The notes under the pieces are model-generated. The model was given only the letters and a program-made list of their open reading frames with translations, was not told the origin of the DNA and searched no databases. Shown here one piece after another: positions 42,208-50,358 of a stretch of DNA of 54,338 bases. The position numbers were made by a program, and so were the translations under genes. Position 1 is the stretch's first letter; every line of letters starts with the position of its first letter. The stretch is from an uncultured Clostridia bacterium. Its GTDB lineage: Bacteria; Bacillota; Clostridia; UBA1381. Location: assembly GCA_944390495.1 (NCBI GenBank), contig CALXQE010000090.1:1-54338 (forward strand), in the 5' to 3' direction.

Positions 42208-42711
42208 ATGGATTCATTAGTTCAACAGATTGTAGCAGGACTTACGGGAAAAATTTCAAAGGAATTTATAGTATTTATTATTTCTATGATTCCTATACTT
42301 GAACTTAGAGGTTCAATACTTGTTGCACCAACATTTTTAAATACTGAATTTTTACCAACATATATAGCCGCTATACTGGGAAATATGCTTCCAATACCAT
42401 TTATTCTTCTCTTTATCGAGAAAATATTTGCATTTATGAAAAAAACTAAACATTTTCACAAAATACCTGATTGGATTGAAAAGAAAGCAATGAAGAAATC
42501 TGCACAGATTGAAAAATATGGTTACTGGGGACTATTCCTATTTGTTGCTATTCCACTTCCCGGTACCGGAGCTTGGACAGGAAGCCTTTTATCTGTACTT
42601 CTTGGGTTGAAGTCTAAAAAATCATTCTTCTTTATACTTCTTGGTGTTATGACAGCAGGACTTGTTATGTCATTACTTTCGTTCGGAATAATAGACAAAA
42701 TTTTTGGTTAA
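42208..42711 (+). CDS. Small multidrug export family membrane protein (COG2426)
   Basis: 167 residues, four to five helices. MIPILELRGSILVAPTF, YIAAILGNMLPIPFILLFIEKI and the GYWGLFLFVAIPLPGTGAWTGSL (in parts) motif match the 'putative small multi-drug export' family related to DedA. Transport substrate unproven. AAAGGAG precedes the ATG. Monocistronic. Confidence 0.9.
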   Translation: MDSLVQQIVAGLTGKISKEFIVFIISMIPILELRGSILVAPTFLNTEFLPTYIAAILGNMLPIPFILLFIEKIFAFMKKTKHFHKIPDWIEKKAMKKSAQIEKYGYWGLFLFVAIPLPGTGAWTGSLLSVLLGLKSKKSFFFILLGVMTAGLVMSLLSFGIIDKIFG

Positions 42712-42719
42712 GTAAATTA

Positions 42720-42753
42720 AAAATCCCGGGAATATAATTCCCGGGATTTTTTT
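42720..42753 (+). terminator. Intrinsic terminator of the small export gene
   Basis: 13-bp stem AAAATCCCGGGAA / TTCCCGGGATTTT with a T-run. Confidence 0.95.
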
Positions 42754-42754
42754 A

Positions 42755-42786
42755 TAAAAGAAACCAAGGTCATTACAACCTTGGTT
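42755..42786 (-). terminator. Terminator of the aroC-sigma-anti-sigma operon
   Basis: Minus-strand stem AACCAAGGT / ACCTTGGTT then TTCTTTTA. It overlaps the anti-sigma stop codon. The T-run is interrupted, so it is weaker than the one beside it. Confidence 0.7.
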
Positions 42787-43936
42787 AGCTTACTACTAAT
42801 TCAAATGTTATTTGTCCTTCATAAGTCGGAATATAATTTGAATAATTGATACCCTCGTAATTAAAGTTAGCCAGCATCATTGAAACAAAAGTAGCATCCG
42901 CAGAATACAAATCTCCATTTACATTTTTAGAGTATAACAAGATTATATCCATAGCTCTATCAATATCATCAGCTGATACATTCAGTTTGCCTATGGCATT
43001 CTGTTTTTTGCCATTACCTCCACTGATATGTCTTGCATTTGCAATTTCTCCTTCACCGACTATTGAATAATCTTCTGTCTCAAAATCACTTTCCTCATTT
43101 TCTACAGGCTCTGACATTACCATTCTGCTATCAACAGCTGCTATACTTGTCTCATCAACAGAATAAGTATCAATATCAGTTAATGCTTCACTTTGTTCTG
43201 AAATATTTTCTGACGCTTCACTTTCCGAATTTTGTGCTGCCGCGTTTGACATTTCTTCTACTTTAGTTTCTTCACTGTTGGTTACACTTTTCTCAGAAAC
43301 TTCACCAGCTGTATCACTATGTTTTGTTGTCTGCTTCTGTGAAACCGTACTTTGTGTGACTTCGCTCTGGATTTTTGTCATACTATTGGTATCTGGCTTT
43401 GATGTATTTTGAGGTATAGCTTCTGTTTTCTCAGTTTTATTTTCTATACCGGTTTCAATCGGAATCTGACTGTTATCATTTTCGTCAGTTACAGGTGCTA
43501 TAACATTGTCATATACATTATTACCATCTGATACTCCATTATCGTCAACACGTTGCTCACTTATAACACCGCTATCATTATTATCCTTTTGAGGATTTAT
43601 AAAATCACCACTATTTGAAGTTACAACGGCGACAAGCACAAGACAAGCCGCCGCAGCAACATATTGATACTTGTATGATTTTATATTGTGCAGTATTTTT
43701 CGTAAAATACGTTGTTTTCTTTCTTCCTTATCAATACGAACATTAAGATCATTAATAAAATTCTTAGGAGGTTCTATTTTAGGGAGAGATTTAGCTGTTT
43801 CCATAATGTTCATAAAGAAATCAAGTTCTTTTGCACAGCTTTCACATTTTGCAGCATGCTCTGCAAGTTCTATTTTCTCTTCACTGCTAAGACTTTCATA
43901 ATTATCAAGTTTTTCAGCAAATAATTCACAATTCAT
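42785..43936 (-). CDS. Transmembrane anti-sigma factor with zinc-finger domain
   Basis: 383 residues. The N-terminal anti-sigma (ZAS) domain has HAAKCESCAKEL (Hx3Cx2C). A cytoplasmic basic segment (KEERKQRILRKILHNIK) and one transmembrane helix (about 92-108) follow. The long extracellular region is Asn/Asp/Ser/Thr/Glu-rich and low in complexity to about residue 300, ending in an 80-residue block with YVPTYEGQITFELVV-like beta character (IPTYEGQITFELVVS). It should hold the ECF sigma factor encoded just upstream. The Met at 43936 is preferred because GGGGGAG lies 5 bases upstream. The inducing signal is unknown. Confidence 0.88.
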   Translation of the reverse strand: MNCELFAEKLDNYESLSSEEKIELAEHAAKCESCAKELDFFMNIMETAKSLPKIEPPKNFINDLNVRIDKEERKQRILRKILHNIKSYKYQYVAAAACLVLVAVVTSNSGDFINPQKDNNDSGVISEQRVDDNGVSDGNNVYDNVIAPVTDENDNSQIPIETGIENKTEKTEAIPQNTSKPDTNSMTKIQSEVTQSTVSQKQTTKHSDTAGEVSEKSVTNSEETKVEEMSNAAAQNSESEASENISEQSEALTDIDTYSVDETSIAAVDSRMVMSEPVENEESDFETEDYSIVGEGEIANARHISGGNGKKQNAIGKLNVSADDIDRAMDIILLYSKNVNGDLYSADATFVSMMLANFNYEGINYSNYIPTYEGQITFELVVS

Positions 43937-43994
43937 ATACACTCCCCCTTTCTATCTCTCATTTCTTCTTTCATTATATTAGACGAATAATTTT

Positions 43995-44564
43995 CTAAAA
44001 AAGTTCCCGTTTTTTACTCAGAATTTTTCGAAGAGAATTTCTTGCACGATTAATCCTTGATTTTACCGTTCCTGACGGAAGTCCTAACACCTGTGATATT
44101 TCATCGTATGACATTCCTTCTATATCACAAAGAGTTATAACCGCTCTGTATTCATCACTAAGCTCACATATCGCCTGTCTGACAGCTCGTTGACGTTCAG
44201 TAATTTCTGCCATTTCTTCCGGCATAGGTGATTCATCTTTTATGTCTATTTCTTTATTTTCATCATCATACACTTGATTTATGCTTATAGTATTTGTGCT
44301 TTTTTGGCGTTTTCTAAGTATGTCTGAACATATATTTGCCGTTATTCTGTACAGCCAAGTAGAAAAGGAAGATTTTTCCTTAAATGATCCTATATTTTTA
44401 TAGACTCTTATAAAAACTTCCTGCGTTGCGTCATAAGCATCTTCTTTATCAGAAAGCATACCATAAGCAATATTTACCACCTGTGATTGATATTTTTCAA
44501 CGAGCCTGTTAAATGCTTCTCTATTTCCATCTTTACATTTTTTTATAATATCATTTTCGGTCAA
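43995..44564 (-). CDS. ECF-subfamily RNA polymerase sigma factor
   Basis: 189 residues: region 2 (FNRLVEKYQSQVVNIAYGML, DATQEVFIRVYKNIGSFKEKSSFSTWLYRI in parts) and region 4 (YDEISQVLGLPSGTVKSRINRARNSLRKIL), joined by an acidic linker. It resembles SigW/SigV-like factors controlled by membrane anti-sigma proteins. The start is TTG with GAGG 5 bases upstream. It lies 40 bp after aroC with no obvious promoter between, so it may be read through from aroC. Confidence 0.93.
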   Translation of the reverse strand: MTENDIIKKCKDGNREAFNRLVEKYQSQVVNIAYGMLSDKEDAYDATQEVFIRVYKNIGSFKEKSSFSTWLYRITANICSDILRKRQKSTNTISINQVYDDENKEIDIKDESPMPEEMAEITERQRAVRQAICELSDEYRAVITLCDIEGMSYDEISQVLGLPSGTVKSRINRARNSLRKILSKKRELF

Positions 44565-44604
44565 AAATTCCTCACCACCTCTCCTGTCTTACCCAATTAA
44601 GAGT

Positions 44605-45750
44605 TTAGAATTTTTTTATTCTTTCCATATAACTTTCAAAATATTTCTTAATATCAGCCATACAATCGCCGCTGAATTTTTCAAGAAAAGCCTTTGCTAT
44701 TTCAAATGCCACAGCTGCCTCAACCACAACAGCACATGCCGGTACTGCACAAACATCTGAACGTTCAACCGTTGCCTTATGTTCTGTTTTATCCTGTATA
44801 TTAACAGTTTTAAGCGGATTATAAAGAGTAGGAATCGGTTTCATTGCAGCTCTGATAATTATCGGTTCACCATTTGACATACCGCCTTCTATTCCACCGG
44901 CATTGTTGGTTAGTCTTGAAAATTCTCCGTCATATACTATTTCATCATGCACATGAGAACCGGGCATCTCACTTACACCAAATCCCATACCTATTTCAAC
45001 GCCCTTTATAGCTTGTACACTCATAACGCCAAACGCTAAATTTGCATCAAGTTTTCTGTCATAATGTACATAGCTTCCCAAACCTGCCGGAACACCTTTT
45101 ACTATTATTTCAACTACTCCTCCGCAGCTTTCCCCCTGTGCCTTGATATTATCAATATATTCCATGGCACGCTTAGCACTTTCCTCGTCTCCAAATGAAA
45201 CCAGAGAGTTTTTCACACGTTCAAAAAAACCATTGTCATTAATGTTACCGTTATCCTCAACATCACCTATACGTTTTACATGGCTTAAAAATTCAACTCC
45301 GAAAGGTTCAAGAATTTGTCTTACAAGTGCACCCACTGCCACTCTGGCAGCTGTTTCTCTGGCACTTGCTCTTTCGAGTACGTTTCTCATATCTTTATGA
45401 TTATATTTCATACCGCCTGTCAAATCTGCATGTCCCGGCCTTGGACAAGATACACTTCTTTCATCAGTGGCGGTTTCAGTACCCATAATATTTTCCCAAT
45501 TCTGCCAGTCTTTATTTTCAATTTTTATAGCTATCGGACTGCCGAGTGTTATACCTCCCCTTACTCCTGAAAGTATCTGGGCACTGTCCTTTTCTATCTT
45601 CATACGTCCGCCTCTGCCATAACCTTGTTGACGGCGTGCAAGCTGTTCATTTATTTTATCTATACTAATTTCCACACCTGCCGGAACACCTTCTATAATT
45701 GCTGTAAGGCATTTACCATGTGTTTCTCCTGCTGTAAAATATCTTAACAT
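44605..45750 (-). CDS. aroC: Chorismate synthase
   Basis: Last step of the shikimate pathway (EPSP to chorismate, FMN-dependent). 381 residues. GETHGKCLTAIIEGVPAG, RRQQGYGRGGRM, RPGHADLTGGMKY, ARETAARVAVGALV and NNAGGIEGGMSNGEPI are the diagnostic motifs. The usual aro neighbours are absent. It leads the operon with the ECF sigma and anti-sigma genes. Confidence 0.97.
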   Translation of the reverse strand: MLRYFTAGETHGKCLTAIIEGVPAGVEISIDKINEQLARRQQGYGRGGRMKIEKDSAQILSGVRGGITLGSPIAIKIENKDWQNWENIMGTETATDERSVSCPRPGHADLTGGMKYNHKDMRNVLERASARETAARVAVGALVRQILEPFGVEFLSHVKRIGDVEDNGNINDNGFFERVKNSLVSFGDEESAKRAMEYIDNIKAQGESCGGVVEIIVKGVPAGLGSYVHYDRKLDANLAFGVMSVQAIKGVEIGMGFGVSEMPGSHVHDEIVYDGEFSRLTNNAGGIEGGMSNGEPIIIRAAMKPIPTLYNPLKTVNIQDKTEHKATVERSDVCAVPACAVVVEAAVAFEIAKAFLEKFSGDCMADIKKYFESYMERIKKF

Positions 45751-45825
45751 TTTAATACTCCGTTCATTCTATAAATAGTAGTGTATATAATTACATTCTA
45801 CAATATAATGTATATATACCATTTT

Positions 45826-45854
45826 ATTTTATCACTTTTACGACATTTTTTCAA
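45826..45854 (-). promoter_or_regulatory. Candidate promoter of aroC
   Basis: Minus strand TTGAAA-17 bp-TAAAAT, about 75 bases upstream of aroC. Confidence 0.5.
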
Positions 45855-45893
45855 GCTTTATATTATTAAAATTATATCCATATCAGATAACGC

Positions 45894-45923
45894 AAAAAAC
45901 AGGTGTCTTTTAACACCTGTTTT
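45894..45923 (-). terminator. Terminator of the SLH/YcdB-type gene
   Basis: Minus-strand stem AAAACAGGTGT / ACACCTGTTTT with a 6-nt loop and a T-run, 13 bases past the stop. Confidence 0.93.
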
Positions 45924-45935
45924 TATACAATTATC

Positions 45936-47936
45936 CTATCTTGTAAGATAATTATAAATCATTACAGCACTTTCTGCCCTTGTGATTTCTCTATCAGGGT
46001 CAAAATTGTTATTGCCGTCACCGTTTACAACTCCCATAGCATTTAAAAGTGCTACATAACCCTTATGCTCCGTTACATCTTTAAATGGTGATACGTATAT
46101 ATCTTCATACTTTGCATACTCTTCTGCACCCATAGCTCTTATCATATATACTGCTGCACTGTCACGTGTCACATAAGCATCATCATCACGTTCTTCCGGT
46201 GAAATAATGCTGCGATTTGATGCCATAGAGTAAACATAATCAGCTTGTTCTGAATTGTTTTTCATAATAATTATACCACTGCTATAAACTGTTGATAAAA
46301 TTCCAAGAAAATCTTTCTGTGTAATTTTTTCATCAGGTCTAAATTCAGTACCCTCAAATCCTATACCATACTCAGCAAGAGTTTTTATGTATTCTTCTGC
46401 ATAGTGACCATCTATGTCAGAATATGCAATACTTGATTCATTAGGCTTTATTTCTTCATTTCTGTAATCAACAAATTTTCCTGTAAAAGGGTTAATGTTT
46501 ACATTTTCGTGATTATACACTGAAACTATATTTCTCGTTTTTTCTCCATATACAAGCTTATACACAATATTATATTCCGTATTGTCAAACATTATTTTTT
46601 CGGCGTCTTCCTTACTCATTGCATCTTCAATACCAGGGAATTCACACTGTGAATAAGCAATGTTGTATCTTGTAAGCACTCCATCTTTTGTTTGAACTGA
46701 AATACTATCATTTTCAACAATAATATCATTTACATATCTTTGATAAGTTTTACTTTCCTCGTCATAACGACACTCATCAAACTTTTCTCCTGCAAAAGCC
46801 TTTACAATTTCATCATTTTTTCTTTCAGGTTCACTTTCAGAATCAATATATCTCGAATATGAAAGGATTTCTCCTGTTTTAGCATTTATTGTAGCATAAG
46901 CAGATTCTTTTTCATTTGAAAGTGATACTGAATATGTATATTCATTGTCTTTATTATACATTTTCCTTAACGTTATGCTGTCAGGTGTCATATCAGCAGG
47001 AATACCAAGATATTCATTTCCTTTTATAAGGTTTTCAACTTCTTCCTTAGGTATAAGCCCTTTAACATTTTCTATCTCTTTAAGTTCCTGTTCTGTAAGG
47101 GCACTGCTGTCTGCCATCATTTCCATAGTCGCACCGCCGCTGGCTGAATTTTTATTTGCTTCTCCATAACTATTTATATTAATTAACTCACCTGTAATTG
47201 CATCTATGTACTTGCCATAATCATTTCTTTGTGTGTAAACAGGATATGCTGTTTCTGTTCCGTCCTCATCTGTATATGTTCTGTAAACAAGCTCAAGCCC
47301 TAATTTTTCGCTATATGCTTTTTTTGCGGTTTCTTTATCTATTGCATTATAAACAGATGGGAATTCACAAGGTACATAGTTTAGACTGAAATTTGTTACA
47401 GCACCGGTATTTCTGTCAACTCCGATATTTCCATTTCCGTCATCAAATTTTACACCATTTACATACGTTGCCAAATATGCAGTTTGTCCGCCAAAAAGAT
47501 TTCCGTTTTCGCTTTCAACTACTACATCATACGGAAAATCAGGATTTATTTTATTTACAAAATCTTCTGCTATACTTTTTACTTCATCTGTTGATATTGT
47601 CGGAATTGACGGATTTTCTAATCTTTCTTCCGTAAATCCCGAAATTGAATATCTTGTTATTATTCCGTCTTCACCGCAATCAATACTTACACTTTTACTT
47701 CTGTCTTCATTATACCATAAAAAGCTGAATGTTGTATATCCATACTGCTCAGAAGTACCACTTGAAAATTCACTGCATTCCTCCGGTATTTCCACTCTGC
47801 TTTTAACACTTTCAAGAATAGGCTGCATCAACTGCTGTTGCTCAATTTGTGATGATTGTGTTTCCTCCGCCATAGTAATTGGTGATGCCGATACAATAAT
47901 AGCTGCGGAAAGAATCATTAGTACTATTTTTTTCAT
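45936..47936 (-). CDS. Secreted YcdB/PepSY-type protein with C-terminal SLH-like repeats
   Basis: 666 residues with a signal peptide (MKKIVLMILSAAIIVSASPITMA). The body holds repeated PepSY/YcdB-like units, each with a SFLWYNEDRSKSVSIDCGEDGIITRYSISGF-type beta sheet (quoted in parts) followed by a helix such as ISTDEVKSIAEDFVNKINPDF. AYSEKLGLELVY and MSKEDAEKIMFDNTEYNIVYKL are later copies. The C-terminal 170 residues carry SLH-like repeats (YSDIDGHYAEEYIKTLAEYGI, FRPDEKITQKDFLGIL, FKDVTEHKGYVALLNAMGVVNGDG, FDPDREITRAESAVMIYNYL in parts). These would anchor it to cell-wall polymers. Role unknown. AAAGGAGG precedes the ATG. Confidence 0.87.
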   Translation of the reverse strand: MKKIVLMILSAAIIVSASPITMAEETQSSQIEQQQLMQPILESVKSRVEIPEECSEFSSGTSEQYGYTTFSFLWYNEDRSKSVSIDCGEDGIITRYSISGFTEERLENPSIPTISTDEVKSIAEDFVNKINPDFPYDVVVESENGNLFGGQTAYLATYVNGVKFDDGNGNIGVDRNTGAVTNFSLNYVPCEFPSVYNAIDKETAKKAYSEKLGLELVYRTYTDEDGTETAYPVYTQRNDYGKYIDAITGELININSYGEANKNSASGGATMEMMADSSALTEQELKEIENVKGLIPKEEVENLIKGNEYLGIPADMTPDSITLRKMYNKDNEYTYSVSLSNEKESAYATINAKTGEILSYSRYIDSESEPERKNDEIVKAFAGEKFDECRYDEESKTYQRYVNDIIVENDSISVQTKDGVLTRYNIAYSQCEFPGIEDAMSKEDAEKIMFDNTEYNIVYKLVYGEKTRNIVSVYNHENVNINPFTGKFVDYRNEEIKPNESSIAYSDIDGHYAEEYIKTLAEYGIGFEGTEFRPDEKITQKDFLGILSTVYSSGIIIMKNNSEQADYVYSMASNRSIISPEERDDDAYVTRDSAAVYMIRAMGAEEYAKYEDIYVSPFKDVTEHKGYVALLNAMGVVNGDGNNNFDPDREITRAESAVMIYNYLTR

Positions 47937-48031
47937 TTTTTATTCCTCCTTTTGTTTTGTCTTTTTGTAAAATTGTCTTTCTGTTTATAATACTTTTCAA
48001 GCATCAAAAAAGTTGCATATAAAATAAAATT

Positions 48032-48412
48032 TTATAAAATATTTTCCAATTTAAGTTCATAATTTTTCGGTATATGCTCAAATAAAAAATCAAGAACTTT
48101 ACACCTTGAAACAGCGTCTGTTTTTTGTCTGCCGTTTATATATCCTGACATTTCATAAATATTGATTTCTATTTTATTAAATTCTTCATGATTTCCGGTT
48201 GCGGCAAGCATTGTACTGTTACGTTCCAAATACTCTATAAGCTTTATAAGTTCGTCTTTTGCTCCTTCATAATTTTCATCAGTAAGACATATCATTATCC
48301 CATCATTAATAGAACCAAGTTCCTCTGAAATTTTCCTTATGCCAATAGAATATAAAATACTCCCCGAAATCATTACCGCCGCAATAATAACTGATACTAT
48401 AACGCCTCTCAC
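48032..48412 (-). CDS. DUF4363 family protein
   Basis: 126 residues with an N-terminal membrane helix (VIVSVIIAAVMISGSILYSIG) and a helical extracytoplasmic part ending LDFLFEHIPKNYELKLENIL, typical of DUF4363. The start is GTG overlapping the DUF421 stop (GTGA), with GGAGGG just upstream. The DUF421-DUF4363 pair is common in spore-forming Clostridia, and the function is unknown. Confidence 0.88.
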   Translation of the reverse strand: MRGVIVSVIIAAVMISGSILYSIGIRKISEELGSINDGIMICLTDENYEGAKDELIKLIEYLERNSTMLAATGNHEEFNKIEINIYEMSGYINGRQKTDAVSRCKVLDFLFEHIPKNYELKLENIL

Positions 48413-49092
48413 TTTTTACCCTCCTTCATCTGTATAAACAGCTCACCTTCCCCATTAAGTGATGCTATAAATATTTCCTTTATATCTTTAATACCTCTTT
48501 TTTTCATTTCTTTCGTAAGCCATACAGTATCTTTTTTTGACCTTAAAAGTTCCTCATAATTTAATATACCGTCAGAAACTATTGTACATGGAAGTCCATC
48601 ATGACGTACACCTTTTAGTTTTAAATCTTCAACTGTAACTTCTCTTGCATAATCCTTAGGTACAACACTTAGTTTACCGCTTGTTTCTACTATTGCCACC
48701 GCCACGTCAGATATATCATAATAATTATTAAGCCTTAATTCTTCAAGTAAATCATTTATATTAAACCTTAATTTTTCCAATTCTCCCTCATCTACTTTAC
48801 CGTCATAAATTACAATACTTGGCTTACCGCTTAAAAATTTTCTTACCTTTTCACTTTTTAAACTAAAATAAGACATCATAACTTCTGCAACTATAAGAGT
48901 AAGTACAGGAATTATACCTGAAATAAGCGGCAAATCAATCGCCTGCATCGGAACAGATGCAAGGTCTGAAATCATTATAGCAACCACAAGTTCCGATGGC
49001 TGAAGTTCGCCAAGCTGCCTTTTTCCCATTATTCTAAGTGCAGCAATAACTACGCCGTATAAAATTAAAGTTCTTATCACTAAAACAAGCAT
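48409..49092 (-). CDS. DUF421 (YetF-type) membrane protein
   Basis: 227 residues: three N-terminal transmembrane helices containing RIMGKRQLGELQPSELVVAIMISDLA (in parts), then the cytoplasmic DUF421 domain with LSGKPSIVIYDGKVDEGELEKLRFNINDLLEELR (in parts) and YYDISDVAVAIVETSGKLSV. Relatives are linked to spore or membrane functions in Bacillus, without a defined activity. The gap back to the SLH gene is short of any terminator. Confidence 0.92.
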   Translation of the reverse strand: MLVLVIRTLILYGVVIAALRIMGKRQLGELQPSELVVAIMISDLASVPMQAIDLPLISGIIPVLTLIVAEVMMSYFSLKSEKVRKFLSGKPSIVIYDGKVDEGELEKLRFNINDLLEELRLNNYYDISDVAVAIVETSGKLSVVPKDYAREVTVEDLKLKGVRHDGLPCTIVSDGILNYEELLRSKKDTVWLTKEMKKRGIKDIKEIFIASLNGEGELFIQMKEGKK

Positions 49093-49151
49093 TTTAAAAC
49101 CACTCCCTACTAAAGATATTATTAACTTTTAATACAAATTTTATGTATCCC

Positions 49152-49180
49152 TTTACTTTCACATGTTAAAGTGATATAAT
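49152..49180 (+). promoter_or_regulatory. Candidate promoter of yerC-methyltransferase
   Basis: TTTACT-17 bp-TATAAT, 36 bases upstream of the start. The -35 is weak. Confidence 0.5.
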
Positions 49181-49215
49181 ATGTATTGACATAATTTTCA
49201 TAAGGAGAAATTGAC

Positions 49216-49509
49216 ATGAGAGAAATCAATGATGAATGTATTGAAATCCTTTATAATGCTGTACTTCAACTAAAAAATGTAGATGAATGCAGAAAATTTT
49301 TTAATGACCTTTGTACAATTTCAGAACTTAAATCAATGAGTCAGCGTATGGAGGTTGCACTTATGTTAAAGGAGAAAAAAGTTTATACCGACATTGCTGC
49401 AAAAACAGGAGCGTCCACTGCAACTATAAGCCGTGTCAACAGATGTATAAATTACGGCTCTGATGGCTACAATTTAGTGATTGACAGAATGGAGAATAAA
49501 AATGAATAG
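49216..49509 (+). CDS. YerC/YecD family TrpR-related regulator
   Basis: 97-residue all-helical protein with a TrpR-type DNA-binding domain. NDLCTISELKSMSQRMEVALML is the family signature, and IAAKTGASTATISRVNRCI the helix-turn-helix. Related proteins regulate unknown operons in Bacillota. Its end overlaps the methyltransferase start by 8 bases, so the two are coupled. Confidence 0.92.
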   Translation: MREINDECIEILYNAVLQLKNVDECRKFFNDLCTISELKSMSQRMEVALMLKEKKVYTDIAAKTGASTATISRVNRCINYGSDGYNLVIDRMENKNE

Positions 49510-50239
49510 CTACTCTGATTTTGCCTACGTCTACGATACTCTAATGCACAGGGATATTGATTACGAAAAGTGGGCGGACTATATCGAAAACATTTTTATA
49601 TTAAACGATGTTAATCCCGACCTTGTATGCGATCTTGCCTGTGGTACGGGCAATATGACTATCCCTCTTGCAAAAAGAGGCTATGATATGACAGGTGTTG
49701 ATATTTCTGAGGATATGCTCAACATCGCCAGAAATAAATCTGAAAATCTTAATATTCTTTATCTTAATCAAAGTCTTGAAAATCTTGACTTGTACGGTAC
49801 TATGGGTGCATTTATATGTATGATTGACGGTCTTAATTACATACTGCCCCCAAAATCACTTTTAAAACTGTTTACAAAAATTAAAACTTGTTTCCTTGAT
49901 GATGGAGGTATTTTCATCTTTGATATAAGTACAGAATATAAATTTAAAAATGTTATAGGCACAAATACATTTATCCACAGCGATAAAAATATTTTTTACT
50001 CTTGGCAAAACAGATTTATAGAAAAAAAACGTCTATGTGATATGTTCCTTACTTTTTTTATTAAAAGCGGCAAAAAATACAGACGTTTTGAAGAAAGACA
50101 AATACAAAAGGCTCACAAAACAGATGAACTTTTGTTCCTTTTGAAAAAGTCAGGTTTTACAAAAATTGATACATACGATGCTCTTACATTTTCACCTGCA
50201 AAAAAGGACAGCGAAAGAATTGTTTTTGTATGTAAATGA
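49502..50239 (+). CDS. Class I SAM-dependent methyltransferase
   Basis: 245 residues. YSDFAYVYDTLMHRDIDYEKWADYI is the opening of a common Bacillota methyltransferase group. VCDLACGTGNMTIPLAKRGYDMTGVDIS is motif I and post-I, and FICMIDGLNYI is motif II. The substrate is unknown, and a small molecule is likely by resemblance to YqeM-type enzymes. The start at 49502 has GGAG 7 bases upstream, inside the end of the yerC gene. Confidence 0.9.
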   Translation: MNSYSDFAYVYDTLMHRDIDYEKWADYIENIFILNDVNPDLVCDLACGTGNMTIPLAKRGYDMTGVDISEDMLNIARNKSENLNILYLNQSLENLDLYGTMGAFICMIDGLNYILPPKSLLKLFTKIKTCFLDDGGIFIFDISTEYKFKNVIGTNTFIHSDKNIFYSWQNRFIEKKRLCDMFLTFFIKSGKKYRRFEERQIQKAHKTDELLFLLKKSGFTKIDTYDALTFSPAKKDSERIVFVCK

Positions 50240-50260
50240 CTTGTTTTTGTGGCTTTTTCC

Positions 50261-50289
50261 TTGATTTTTGTGGCATTTTGTGGTATAAT
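50261..50289 (+). promoter_or_regulatory. Sigma-A-type promoter of gyrA
   Basis: TTGATT-17 bp-TATAAT with TG upstream of the -10, about 70 bases before the ATG. It shows gyrA is expressed apart from the preceding methyltransferase. Confidence 0.72.
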
Positions 50290-50358
50290 GAATTAGTTAA
50301 AAACATAAAAAAAGGACTTGCATAATGTATGCAGTTCTGTGGATTTTAGGAGGAAATT

